From contig NZ_PVBS01000002.1 of assembly GCF_002980575.1 (NCBI RefSeq), positions 62,001 through 126,000 on the forward strand: 64,000 bases of DNA, in the 5' to 3' direction. Both the position numbers and the translations under genes were made by a program. The DNA comes from Sphingobacterium gobiense (GTDB lineage: Bacteria > Bacteroidota > Bacteroidia > Sphingobacteriales > Sphingobacteriaceae). The notes under the pieces were generated by a model, which was not told the origin of the DNA, did no database searches, and saw nothing but the letters and a program-made list of their open reading frames with translations. Each line of letters opens with the position of its first letter. Positions within the stretch are counted from its first letter, which is position 1. Shown one piece after another: positions 1-8,258 of the stretch.

Positions 1-1202
1 TGTCCGCGATCTGGGAGCAACGCAATGGATTTACGCATCCAACGGATGCCGTCGAATAATGTCTCCGGATCATCTTTCCCATAGCTCAGTAGTTGATTCG
101 CCCCATAATTTAAACGATCCACCTGGACTTTTACGTACCGTGGTCGCTGCTTATCCAACCAGTTCTGGAAACGTAGATTTTCGAGGCTGTCCAAAACGAA
201 TCCTCTTCTCGCAATAGGCACATTTTTGTTGTTGGCGTAGTCCAATTTCGCTAAGGAATCCTGGTCTAGGCGATAGAAATAAGTGTTGTAATAATTCCGT
301 GCGTAGGAGCAGTACAGCACGGTATCCCGAGAAAACTGCAAATACTTCATCGGATAATAGCTTCGAGCCATATTACCCCGTAGATGATGTGACTGCCAAG
401 TATTCGCAACGCGGTTTCCTAAGTTTTGGGCCAAAGCAAAGTTCTTTTTATCCAATGCCTCCCGAAAGGTTTGACGCTGTATGCGTCCGTTTATCTCTTT
501 GCGCGTGGGGAGGGGCAAGGTCGCGTACAGACTATCCACCATCTTGCGGTTGGTATAAGCTAATTGATAAGTCGGGCTATCATATGACGGTCCGCAACGC
601 AACAGAAATACCACCGTTTCAAAATTATTCAATTCCTGCACCGTAAGCCCGGAGAGATAATCATTCAATACCTGCTGATTGGTATACTGATCAAAAATAT
701 AGTATTGTTTCAGTAACTTCCGTAACAACGATTGGTTGCGGAAGCCTTTTTTATATTGCTGTATTAGCTTTCCCATCGTCTCACCTGCCGCAATGGTTTT
801 TGCAGAGTCAATCAGTTTCAGCAAGGTATCTTCCTGTTTGATTTGCTTGTTATAGCGCAATAGCGGATAGCCATCTTTATCGGTAAAGAGATATATAGGC
901 GTGGGGAGATGATACGTCTTCGATAGGGGATGGTTGAAATCATCTTGTGCAACCCGTACTATGCCCGAAACGAAAGCCTCCCGGAGGAAATCTTTCGTTT
1001 TCTTTGATACCGTTAAACGATCATAGGGAGAAAACTGCGCGCTACGCTGATGCACCACAAAGAACATAAGCTTATCTTGTTCCTTCGCTTTCGCCAATAA
1101 GCTTTCATAGCTGATATGCGTTGAAAAATCGGATTGCGCTATTGCTGGGAAGACAGCAAACTGAATTAGAAAGAATACGATAAAGACTCTACAATCAACC
1201 AT
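1..1202 (-). CDS. Thioredoxin-fold secreted protein, partial (3' end outside window)
   Basis: An open frame runs from an ATG at 1202 to the left edge without a stop (400 codons visible), so the C-terminus is missing. The N-terminus MVDCRVFIVFFLIQFAVFPA followed by IAQS is a typical signal peptide. The next ~110 residues (SYESLLAKAKEQDKLMFFVV, later LPTPIYLFTDKDG) look like a thioredoxin-like fold of the type that follows a signal peptide in Bacteroidota, but no CxxC is visible: the position after the first strand reads HQRSAQF. The rest is helical with no family I recognise. It starts 40 bp after the GH105 gene on the same strand, so it is probably the distal gene of that transcript. Role in pectin use is unknown; a non-redox thioredoxin-fold scaffold is only an inference. 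Confidence 0.75.
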   Translation of the reverse strand, partial: MVDCRVFIVFFLIQFAVFPAIAQSDFSTHISYESLLAKAKEQDKLMFFVVHQRSAQFSPYDRLTVSKKTKDFLREAFVSGIVRVAQDDFNHPLSKTYHLPTPIYLFTDKDGYPLLRYNKQIKQEDTLLKLIDSAKTIAAGETMGKLIQQYKKGFRNQSLLRKLLKQYYIFDQYTNQQVLNDYLSGLTVQELNNFETVVFLLRCGPSYDSPTYQLAYTNRKMVDSLYATLPLPTRKEINGRIQRQTFREALDKKNFALAQNLGNRVANTWQSHHLRGNMARSYYPMKYLQFSRDTVLYCSYARNYYNTYFYRLDQDSLAKLDYANNKNVPIARRGFVLDSLENLRFQNWLDKQRPRYVKVQVDRLNYGANQLLSYGKDDPETLFDGIRWMRKSIALLPDRG

Positions 1203-1242
1203 ATATTAATAAGCTTAGTTATACTTATAAAGATAACTAATC

Positions 1243-2403
1243 CTACCGATCCAGCAGTACACTCGTCATAATAAAAGGTCCAATGGCTTTAGGGTCATTA
1301 TCGCGGATCGGCTCGGAAATATAGTACGCAAAGCTTCCATCCCGATAGTTCTTTTCACCGCCCAATCCGGCCACCGAACAACAATCGGTGATCGATAAAG
1401 AGCCGTCTGCTTCTGTCTTGACGAACCGTTTTAAATACTGATCATATGCCTGTTCTCCTTTTTTTAAATACCCCTCATCCAAATAGCCTTTTTGCGCGCC
1501 TTTGATCCACGTATAAATAAACATAATGGAGCCCGTTGATTCCAGATAATTTCCTTCTCGCCCTCCTAAATCGGTGACTTGATACCACATTCCCGTTTCC
1601 GGATCTCTGAAATTATCGATCGAGGCGGATAATTCCTGTAGGATGTTAATAATGGCTGGCCGATCTTTATGATCTTCTGGTAAAAAATCCAAAACGTCCA
1701 CAATAGCCATCATATACCAGCCTATACTACGCGACCAAAAATGAGGGGATAAACCCGTTTCCGGATCTGCCCAACGCTGTTGCTTGCTTTCGTCCCAACC
1801 ATGAAAATACAGGCCTGTTTTAGAGTCATACAAATATTTCCGAACGTCCACAATCTGTAGAGCGACATCATCAAATAACGCTTCTTCGTTATTTTCTTTT
1901 GCATATTGCGCCAAAAAAGGTCCGGCCATATATAACCCATCCAGCCATACTTGATGCGGATAGACTTTTTTATGCCAAAAGCTTCCATCCTCTGTACGAG
2001 GATGCGTGCGCATCTGTTCTCGTTGAAGGTCCAAGGCGATTTTAAACCTTTTCTCTTTCGTCCTTGCTAAGATAGGGAAGAGAATTTTGCCGGTATTAAC
2101 GCGGTCTATGTTATATTCCAGCGGTCTGTAGGTCTTAATCGTTCCATCGGTATTCACCATCGTATCGGCATAATCATACACATATTCGTAATATTTAGGA
2201 TTATCCGTCTTATCATAAACTTGTAATATAGACTGCATCACCAAACCATGGCAATAGTTCCATTTCAACGTTTTTGAAAAATCAAGCATCCACGCTTCAG
2301 GATTACGCTTCATCTCCGAGTCTGCCATCTGAACATAGGTTTTTTGACCAAAAGTTTGTAGCGCTAAAAAAATAGAAAATATCGTTGTGATTAACTTCTT
2401 CAT
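1243..2403 (-). CDS. GH105 unsaturated rhamnogalacturonyl hydrolase
   Basis: The predicted 386-aa protein belongs to glycoside hydrolase family 88/105 (YteR/YesR type), which hydrates and removes the unsaturated uronic acid left at the non-reducing end by pectin lyases. I chose the ATG at 2403 because it gives the signal peptide MKKLITTIFSIFLALQTFGQ; an upstream in-frame ATG would add 34 residues that cover a hairpin and poly-T. WLDGLYM carries the catalytic Asp (about residue 155); HGWDES (201-206) and HFWSRSIGWY (221-230) are family blocks of the alpha6/alpha6 barrel. Length is normal. It would act in the periplasm on oligosaccharides made by the PL1 lyase upstream. A palindrome shared with susC lies about 95 bp upstream of the start. 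Confidence 0.92.
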   Translation of the reverse strand: MKKLITTIFSIFLALQTFGQKTYVQMADSEMKRNPEAWMLDFSKTLKWNYCHGLVMQSILQVYDKTDNPKYYEYVYDYADTMVNTDGTIKTYRPLEYNIDRVNTGKILFPILARTKEKRFKIALDLQREQMRTHPRTEDGSFWHKKVYPHQVWLDGLYMAGPFLAQYAKENNEEALFDDVALQIVDVRKYLYDSKTGLYFHGWDESKQQRWADPETGLSPHFWSRSIGWYMMAIVDVLDFLPEDHKDRPAIINILQELSASIDNFRDPETGMWYQVTDLGGREGNYLESTGSIMFIYTWIKGAQKGYLDEGYLKKGEQAYDQYLKRFVKTEADGSLSITDCCSVAGLGGEKNYRDGSFAYYISEPIRDNDPKAIGPFIMTSVLLDR

Positions 2404-2496
2404 CTGAACAAGGTTTATATCTTTATTCGGTTTAATTAATATGCTTTTACAAAATAAGTATTTGATAAGTAAACACATAAGAAATAATATAAAAAA

Positions 2497-2530
2497 ACAG
2501 TGCAAACGTTATCGGCAACGTTTGCACTGT
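2497..2530. promoter_or_regulatory. Palindrome upstream of GH105: candidate operator and/or terminator
   Basis: Two perfect 14-bp arms (ACAGTGCAAACGTT and its complement) flank a 6-nt centre. The inner 24 bp match the perfect palindrome at 11665-11688 at 22 of 24 positions, which points to a common DNA-binding protein. The half GCAAACGTT resembles LacI/PurR-family half-sites. Read on the minus strand the hairpin is followed at once by seven T, so it could also act as an intrinsic terminator for the DUF2383 gene that ends at 2573. Both roles are inference. Confidence 0.7.
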
Positions 2531-2572
2531 CCATACGCTATAGCGCGTGATTATTATTTTTCTTTATAAAAA

Positions 2573-3019
2573 CTATTCGGCGCTGTCGCGTAGCGCTTTA
2601 ATTCTGTCGTGGGAGACTCTGATCTGCGCAGCCTGGTCCAGTACTGTTTCCAATGTCTGCCCACTCAAATCACCACTGTCCATCACCTTTTTATAAGCGG
2701 CCTTGATAGCGTCTTCACCACGTTCTGCTTCTTCTAAAATGCTTTTCCGATCTTTCCCTCCAAATAGTGCTTTTACATCTATCCAAGCGCGATGTAGCGC
2801 TCCCGCCACGCTCTCATCATCTTCATCCACGTCGGTACCATGTTGGTCGGCTAAAACAGTAAGTTCTTGCGCAAAACGTTCGCTTTGTGCTGCCGACTCT
2901 GTGAAGATGTGATTAAGGTCCGCATTTACAGGCTCTAAATCTTCCAATGCTTTTCTAAACCCTAGTGTACGATCATTGTTGATCTCTATTAAATCCTTTA
3001 AGTGTCTTATCGCTTTCAT
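2573..3019 (-). CDS. DUF2383 / PA2169-family four-helix protein
   Basis: A 148-aa all-helical, acidic cytosolic protein without signal peptide. It matches the PA2169 family (DUF2383), ferritin-like four-helix bundles that are usually encoded with stress-response genes; the biochemical function is not established. The pattern of an N-terminal LKDLIEINNDRTLGFRKALE helix, a central GALHRAWIDVKALFGG segment and a C-terminal helix is typical of the family. It lies between the PL1 lyase (66 bp gap) and the GH105 gene, in the same direction, which is an odd place for a stress gene. It may be a bystander transcribed with the locus; nothing in its sequence links it to pectin. Confidence 0.85.
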   Translation of the reverse strand: MKAIRHLKDLIEINNDRTLGFRKALEDLEPVNADLNHIFTESAAQSERFAQELTVLADQHGTDVDEDDESVAGALHRAWIDVKALFGGKDRKSILEEAERGEDAIKAAYKKVMDSGDLSGQTLETVLDQAAQIRVSHDRIKALRDSAE

Positions 3020-3085
3020 AACATTCTTCTTTTTTGATTATATGGTATGAACGGATTAAAGGGGAAATAGTTTCGGAATTGGATT

Positions 3086-4810
3086 TTAATATAACCCGTT
3101 CACCAAGCTATTGAAATACACCTCGATATTATCATACACCTCACTTAAATCTCTTCCATTAGCATCCGGTACATTGGGATTGAGATTATTCGCAATTTCC
3201 CACGCATCAGGCATGCCGTCTCCGTCGGTATCTGTTGGGGGTGTAGCCTGTTCCAGCATGGGCCAGCCACCCACATCCGTCTGTGAGTCGATGATGCCCG
3301 CATAGCCCGTTTTCGAGCCGCTGTAGGTTGCTGTGCCATCACGCACCTCTTGCACCACACGCGCGTCTACGGCATCACGTTTATAGGAAGCCCCTGCCTT
3401 CTCCAACACAACATCGAAAGCTTGTTCGGCAGTATGTTCTACTGATAACGCTAGGTGTGGAAAGGGCTGTTCAGCCTGCACAGCTGCTTGCGCAACACCT
3501 CCACTTAAGTCTACCCCAGCCCAATTGTTTTGGGTGACGCCGTCATGATTCCACATATAATTTCCTTCAATAAAAAACACACCATGCCCAGGCGCGTATT
3601 CAGCAGAACTCTCATTAGAAACCTGCATAATCCGACGTGGATTATTACGTGTGCCCGGTCCCGGCTTATAATAATTGTTTACCATATTGTACGCCCCGTT
3701 TTCTCCTCCATAAGCGGAGTTGGCGCCCCAGTTATAAATAACATTATTGCGATAGTCTACTTGATCTTTGCCAACAGGGCTCATGCCACCGGTGCCCGGA
3801 CGGTTACCGCCATCGAAGCGTGGATTCCGACTGTTATGGTGCGCAATCAAATTATGGTGAAACGTGGCTCTATTGCCGCCCCAGATAGCGCCGTAACCGT
3901 GATCGTTTTTATTGTGAAAAGATTGATTCAGGCTTTCCGATAGAATGCACCACTGCATAGTAAAATCCTGATTCGCATAAAATGAAGAACACTCATCGAT
4001 AGACCAGCTCATGGAGCAGTGATCAATAATAACATTCTGCTGATAGCGTCCCCACAAAGCATCCTGTTCATTTTGAGTCAAGTCGCCCATTCGGAAGCGC
4101 ATGAATCGCACAATCACATTGTCAGCAGCGACCGTCATTTCATAGTCCTGAATACAGATGCCATCGCCGGGCGCTGTCTGACCGGCAATGGTAAGGTCGC
4201 CATTATTGATATTCAGCCGCCGCGTCAATTTAATATTTCCGGACACCTCGAAGACCACAATACGCGGTCCAGAGGCTTCGACCGCTGCCCGTAAGCTTCC
4301 CGTTCCGGCATCGTTTAGATTGGTCACCTTAATAACCCTACCTCCACGACCACCTGTCGTCATTTTGCCATAACCCTCGGCCCCCGGAAATGCAAGAGCA
4401 GGTTCGGGCTGTTCCTCTTCTGTCGTGGTAAAAGTTTCCACGAGTCTGTTGGAGGTAAAAGACGGATTGATCTTATGGATGGCGCGCAAGCGGGCATAGT
4501 AAACCGTCGCCGGCGCTAATCCACTAAATTGCACCTTAGTCTGCTGTGTTGTATCGGTTTTAGCCACAACCTCTGAAAAGGAGCTGTTCGTACCGATTTC
4601 CAGAAAATAACCATCCGCTTTATCGACAGCGTCCCATTCAAATATAGCCGATCGCGCATCCGCTTGGACAACAAAATTGCTAGGCGGAAGAAGTACTTCG
4701 CCAACCTCGTCTTTGATATCTTTGCCACACCCCGTTAAAACCCATAACGAGTAGAAGCATACTAAGGTAAGAGCTATACTCTTCACCCGGACGTTGATTT
4801 TAATTATCAT
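3086..4810 (-). CDS. PL1-family pectate lyase lipoprotein with FnIII domain
   Basis: A 574-aa surface or periplasmic lyase that should cleave polygalacturonate by beta-elimination. The ATG at 4810 gives a lipoprotein signal ending in LTGC (Cys 28) and avoids overlap with the upstream gene that ends at 4875; a further upstream ATG adds 31 non-signal residues. A fibronectin type III module spans about 41-130. The parallel beta-helix begins at FPGAEGYGK (141-149), with VIVRFMRFRMGD (232-243), DHCSMSWSIDE (263-273) and HHNSRNPRF (324-332), the last holding the expected catalytic Arg. Near the C-terminus, DTDGDGMPD is a calcium-binding loop. It sits 64 bp after the beta-helix lipoprotein gene, in the susC operon. 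The exact PL1 subfamily was not determined. Confidence 0.92.
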   Translation of the reverse strand: MIIKINVRVKSIALTLVCFYSLWVLTGCGKDIKDEVGEVLLPPSNFVVQADARSAIFEWDAVDKADGYFLEIGTNSSFSEVVAKTDTTQQTKVQFSGLAPATVYYARLRAIHKINPSFTSNRLVETFTTTEEEQPEPALAFPGAEGYGKMTTGGRGGRVIKVTNLNDAGTGSLRAAVEASGPRIVVFEVSGNIKLTRRLNINNGDLTIAGQTAPGDGICIQDYEMTVAADNVIVRFMRFRMGDLTQNEQDALWGRYQQNVIIDHCSMSWSIDECSSFYANQDFTMQWCILSESLNQSFHNKNDHGYGAIWGGNRATFHHNLIAHHNSRNPRFDGGNRPGTGGMSPVGKDQVDYRNNVIYNWGANSAYGGENGAYNMVNNYYKPGPGTRNNPRRIMQVSNESSAEYAPGHGVFFIEGNYMWNHDGVTQNNWAGVDLSGGVAQAAVQAEQPFPHLALSVEHTAEQAFDVVLEKAGASYKRDAVDARVVQEVRDGTATYSGSKTGYAGIIDSQTDVGGWPMLEQATPPTDTDGDGMPDAWEIANNLNPNVPDANGRDLSEVYDNIEVYFNSLVNGLY

Positions 4811-4874
4811 AATAAGAACTAAGAGAGAGCCGTGTCGAAAACCGCGACACGGGACTCTGTACAAAAAGTGTCGT

Positions 4875-6422
4875 TTATCTCCAACGCGCGGCACCAACGC
4901 CATTTAATTTCAAATCCAAGTTATTCACCGTGAAGTCTCCTTCTTCTGGATTCGTGAATTCAGGGTTTAAGGATGTATAATTCCCGGTGTCATTTTGCGC
5001 GTTCGATACTGAACTTGCTGTGAAATTTGGTGCGTTATGATAATTATTTCCCGACAGCGCGGTGATAGTAGTCGCTCCTTGATTCGTATAATAACCTTCG
5101 CTTCCAACAATTAGGTTCTTTGTGAACGATATGCTATGGTTTGCATGGCGAATATATAGATACCGCCTTGAGTTGTTGCTAACGACATTATAGAACGTGT
5201 TTTGGCTAATAGTAACCTGACTAGACACGCCGGGGAAATTTGTAGACCCATCACTATCCATACGGAATAGATCTCGGGCAGCAGCACTATTATAGACGGT
5301 GTTATTTACAAAATCAAGTTTATCGGCCATGCCGTGTCTGAAGTCAATAAAATCGCCACCGTCGCATTCAATATTATGGATGACGTTATTTCTAAAGGTT
5401 ACCGATAATACCCTTGCCTTCTTACTTGCGTAGAATATGCCTTTTACATAATTTTTCACTTCACAATCTTGCATCACAAAATCGCCATATGGGCTTTGTA
5501 GGTCGTCATCATTGTATATGACCGTCTGATCTGACGCACCGCCCGTCGCGTCAAGAACCAAATCTTTCAGTGTCAATCCCGCATTATTGGAAATCCGCAA
5601 AATAGCTCCTTGTATAACGGGTTTATCGTTAGGTTTATACCCCTGCAGTGTAATTGTTTTTTTGATTGTCAAGTCATCGTTTACAATATATGCTCCAGGC
5701 TCTAAGGCTAATATAGCACCTTCCTCCGCTGCTGCAACAACCGCAGCTAAATCCTCTTCTGGTGAAATTTTGATCACTCCTTCGCCCAGTAAGGTGGTAA
5801 AGGAAATAGTGCCACGTGTCTTCTCGCCATTTTTAAGTGTCGCCGTGTAGGTTTCATCGCTAAATAGGCCTGTAATCGTGACAGAACCGGCGTCCACTTC
5901 TGCTGGTGTCACCGTATGGCGGATGTCTCCCGGTGTTAAGATAATTTCTGTTGCCATTTCTCCCGATGGCCAACTAAGGGTAACGGATTCTGCTGTAAGT
6001 GTCTCGGCGTCAATTTCATTAAAAATCTGTTCGGTATCTGTCGTAAAGGTCGCACTGATCCACTTAGATTCGTTTATGGCTTCGCCAATAGCCTGTACAC
6101 GAACATAATAAATTGTCTCCCCTTCCAGCCCGGAAATGGTATACGGAAGCTGGTCCATCGTAACACCGTCAGCTGTTGCAGCTGCCGTTCCCGAAAATTG
6201 TGCATTATCGAAAATTTCTATGTTATAGGATTCCGCATTGCTTACACGCCTCCAATTCAACCGGACATTTGTGCGGTCCACTATCTGGGCGGTTAATTCC
6301 GTCGGCGACAGCGCTCGATCGAGATTCAGTTCTGTAATTTCTTGCAAGAGGTTTTCTTTACAGGAGGATAAACCTAATCCTACTATCATTGCGGAAAACC
6401 ATATGATATATTTACATTTCAT
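4875..6422 (-). CDS. FnIII / beta-helix surface lipoprotein (DUF4957-DUF5123 type)
   Basis: This 515-aa protein starts with a lipoprotein signal (LGLSSC, Cys 21). Two fibronectin type III-like domains follow (about 40-128 and 135-210), then a right-handed beta-helix (about 215-515) with repeated segments such as ITLQGYKPNDKPVIQGAILR and FVNNTVYNS, ending in DLKLNGVGAARW. This arrangement matches the DUF4957/DUF5123 pectate-lyase-like family common in Bacteroidota pectin loci. I see no clear catalytic lyase motif, so it may bind pectin rather than cut it. It occupies the place that SusE/SusF glycan-binding lipoproteins hold after susD, 20 bp downstream. Binding role is inference. Confidence 0.85.
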   Translation of the reverse strand: MKCKYIIWFSAMIVGLGLSSCKENLLQEITELNLDRALSPTELTAQIVDRTNVRLNWRRVSNAESYNIEIFDNAQFSGTAAATADGVTMDQLPYTISGLEGETIYYVRVQAIGEAINESKWISATFTTDTEQIFNEIDAETLTAESVTLSWPSGEMATEIILTPGDIRHTVTPAEVDAGSVTITGLFSDETYTATLKNGEKTRGTISFTTLLGEGVIKISPEEDLAAVVAAAEEGAILALEPGAYIVNDDLTIKKTITLQGYKPNDKPVIQGAILRISNNAGLTLKDLVLDATGGASDQTVIYNDDDLQSPYGDFVMQDCEVKNYVKGIFYASKKARVLSVTFRNNVIHNIECDGGDFIDFRHGMADKLDFVNNTVYNSAAARDLFRMDSDGSTNFPGVSSQVTISQNTFYNVVSNNSRRYLYIRHANHSISFTKNLIVGSEGYYTNQGATTITALSGNNYHNAPNFTASSVSNAQNDTGNYTSLNPEFTNPEEGDFTVNNLDLKLNGVGAARWR

Positions 6423-6442
6423 GATTTCAACGTCTTAAAAGG

Positions 6443-8257
6443 TTAATTTAAATGATCGTTATTCAATAAACCGTTGGAGTTTTCGATAAAAAACTGCCAT
6501 ATAGGCCAATACTGCTGTTTATTCGGATCTTTACCTAGGTAAACCAATGCATCCCATAATGTATTGGCGTCACTGCTACCGACCATTGTCCAAGTTTTGC
6601 TCTCTCCGTAATTCAATGCCACACCTTCGGCATCGGTGTCTCCAAAGTTTAAACCGTAAATGGTAATCGTTTCGTCATCCTCATTGGTTTGGTAATAAAT
6701 CTTTTCAGGAAGGTTCGCATATTTTCCTGTCCGATTTTCCAATTGCTCCAGCTTTTCTTTAGCCTCAGCAAGTTTGGTGCCGAGCAAGTTCCAACGGATG
6801 AGATCCCCTTTACGCAACATCTCTCCTGTAAACTCTAACGCGCGCTGATCAACAATAGCATTAAAGAATGCTGTTTTCGACACCGTTGCTTCGGCAAGAA
6901 GATTCTCCGCTTTTGTAGCATTTGTTGGGAAAGCCCGATCCAATATCATTTTCAAATAAGGTGCGGCCGCTTGTGGACCATCCAGCTCGTTAACAGCTTC
7001 GGCAGCCATCAACACCACGTCGGCATAACGCATATACATCCAGTTTAAACCGTCGTCATTTGTCGAGGTAACACGTCGTCCCATCCATTCGTACCGATAT
7101 TTACCGAAATATAAGCGCCCCAGTGAAGAAGGTACTTGGAATGCGCCAGCATCGGCCATATCCCCCGCGCGATCCCACTCATAGGGAACGACAGATACAA
7201 AACGTCGTGCATCGTCTTTGTCAAATTCGTACAGCATAATTGGATTTGGTCCTACGGTACCTCCACGGTTTTGGCCCGTATATTGACTCGTCTTTAAATG
7301 TCTGACACCTAAATCAAAAATGACCCGACCCCGTCCTTCACTAAAAGGAATCTCCCACATGGACTCACCACCTGCTGCTAGATTTTCTTGATTAAAACGA
7401 CGGAAAACTTCTTCAAACCCTAATAGTTGCTGTGTATTACTGTTGATGATGTCCAAACATTCTTGTTTAACCAACGCATACATTTTTTCGTTGGAGAGAT
7501 CCGGATCTAGACTTAACCGCACCGTTCCGTCTAACCGTTGTGCATATCCTCCTGCAGCTAATGCTAAACGAGCACGAAGGCCTTTGGCAAATGCTTTGCT
7601 CGCACGCTCTACAGAAGAGGTTTTAGACGATTCATTCGGCCAAGGTAATAAACTCGCCGCTTCGTCTAAATCCGCCAATAATTGTTTATAGATCGTATCC
7701 CGGTCTGCCCGCGGCAGATACGTCGTTTCCGAGTTTATAGGCTCAAATCGTGCTGGGACATCGCCCCATCCTTTAATTAAATCGTTATACAATACTGCCC
7801 GAAGAACGAGCACTTCACCCAAAATCTGCGCCATCTGTGCATTCGTCTCGACTTCGCCATAGGTACGTAAACCCCGTATCGCCATATTCGCCCGTTCAAT
7901 TCCTTCATAGAATTTTGCATAGGCGTTATTGTCCGTATTCATTTGTCCGTTATCAAAATTGGTATTATAATTCCCCAATCTCGATTTATCGTCATCTATT
8001 GCCTTGAGAGAGTTGTGGACCTCCACGTCGGTGTTGGTACCGTAATAGACGAGATATCGCCCACGATAGGAATTCGTCTCCCCAAACGACTGGATAATTC
8101 CCGGAATAATTCCTTCTGCCAAGCTTGGCGAAGAAAAAATAACCGATTCGTCCAAGGAAGACTTTGTCGGTGCTTCCAATATATCTTTACATCCTGTCAC
8201 CGATATAACCGCCGCTGCCAGCACTGCTATGTTTATAATTCGCTTCATTGTTTTCAA
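6443..8257 (-). CDS. susD: SusD/RagB-family outer-membrane glycan-binding lipoprotein
   Basis: A 604-aa SusD-like lipoprotein with signal peptidase II site SVTGC (Cys 23). Typical SusD features are the N-terminal IIPGIIQSFGETNSYRG segment, the TPR-like helices (AQILGEVLVLRAVLYNDLIKGWGDVP), and the C-terminal ALEFTGEMLRKGDLIRWNLLG block. The protein forms the lid over the SusC channel and captures oligosaccharides, here probably pectin fragments given the lyase genes behind it. Start could be Met1 or Met4; both give a good signal peptide. It begins one base after the susC stop, so translation is probably coupled. Confidence 0.95.
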   Translation of the reverse strand: MKTMKRIINIAVLAAAVISVTGCKDILEAPTKSSLDESVIFSSPSLAEGIIPGIIQSFGETNSYRGRYLVYYGTNTDVEVHNSLKAIDDDKSRLGNYNTNFDNGQMNTDNNAYAKFYEGIERANMAIRGLRTYGEVETNAQMAQILGEVLVLRAVLYNDLIKGWGDVPARFEPINSETTYLPRADRDTIYKQLLADLDEAASLLPWPNESSKTSSVERASKAFAKGLRARLALAAGGYAQRLDGTVRLSLDPDLSNEKMYALVKQECLDIINSNTQQLLGFEEVFRRFNQENLAAGGESMWEIPFSEGRGRVIFDLGVRHLKTSQYTGQNRGGTVGPNPIMLYEFDKDDARRFVSVVPYEWDRAGDMADAGAFQVPSSLGRLYFGKYRYEWMGRRVTSTNDDGLNWMYMRYADVVLMAAEAVNELDGPQAAAPYLKMILDRAFPTNATKAENLLAEATVSKTAFFNAIVDQRALEFTGEMLRKGDLIRWNLLGTKLAEAKEKLEQLENRTGKYANLPEKIYYQTNEDDETITIYGLNFGDTDAEGVALNYGESKTWTMVGSSDANTLWDALVYLGKDPNKQQYWPIWQFFIENSNGLLNNDHLN

Positions 8258-8258
8258 A

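Noticed and set aside
299..646. Plus-strand open frame of 115 codons at the left edge
   Set aside because: It is antisense to the partial secreted thioredoxin-fold gene whose frame is open across 1-1202.
3530..3943. 137-codon open frame on the plus strand within the PL1 lyase gene
   Set aside because: It lies wholly antisense to a clear pectate lyase and its translation has no recognisable domain.
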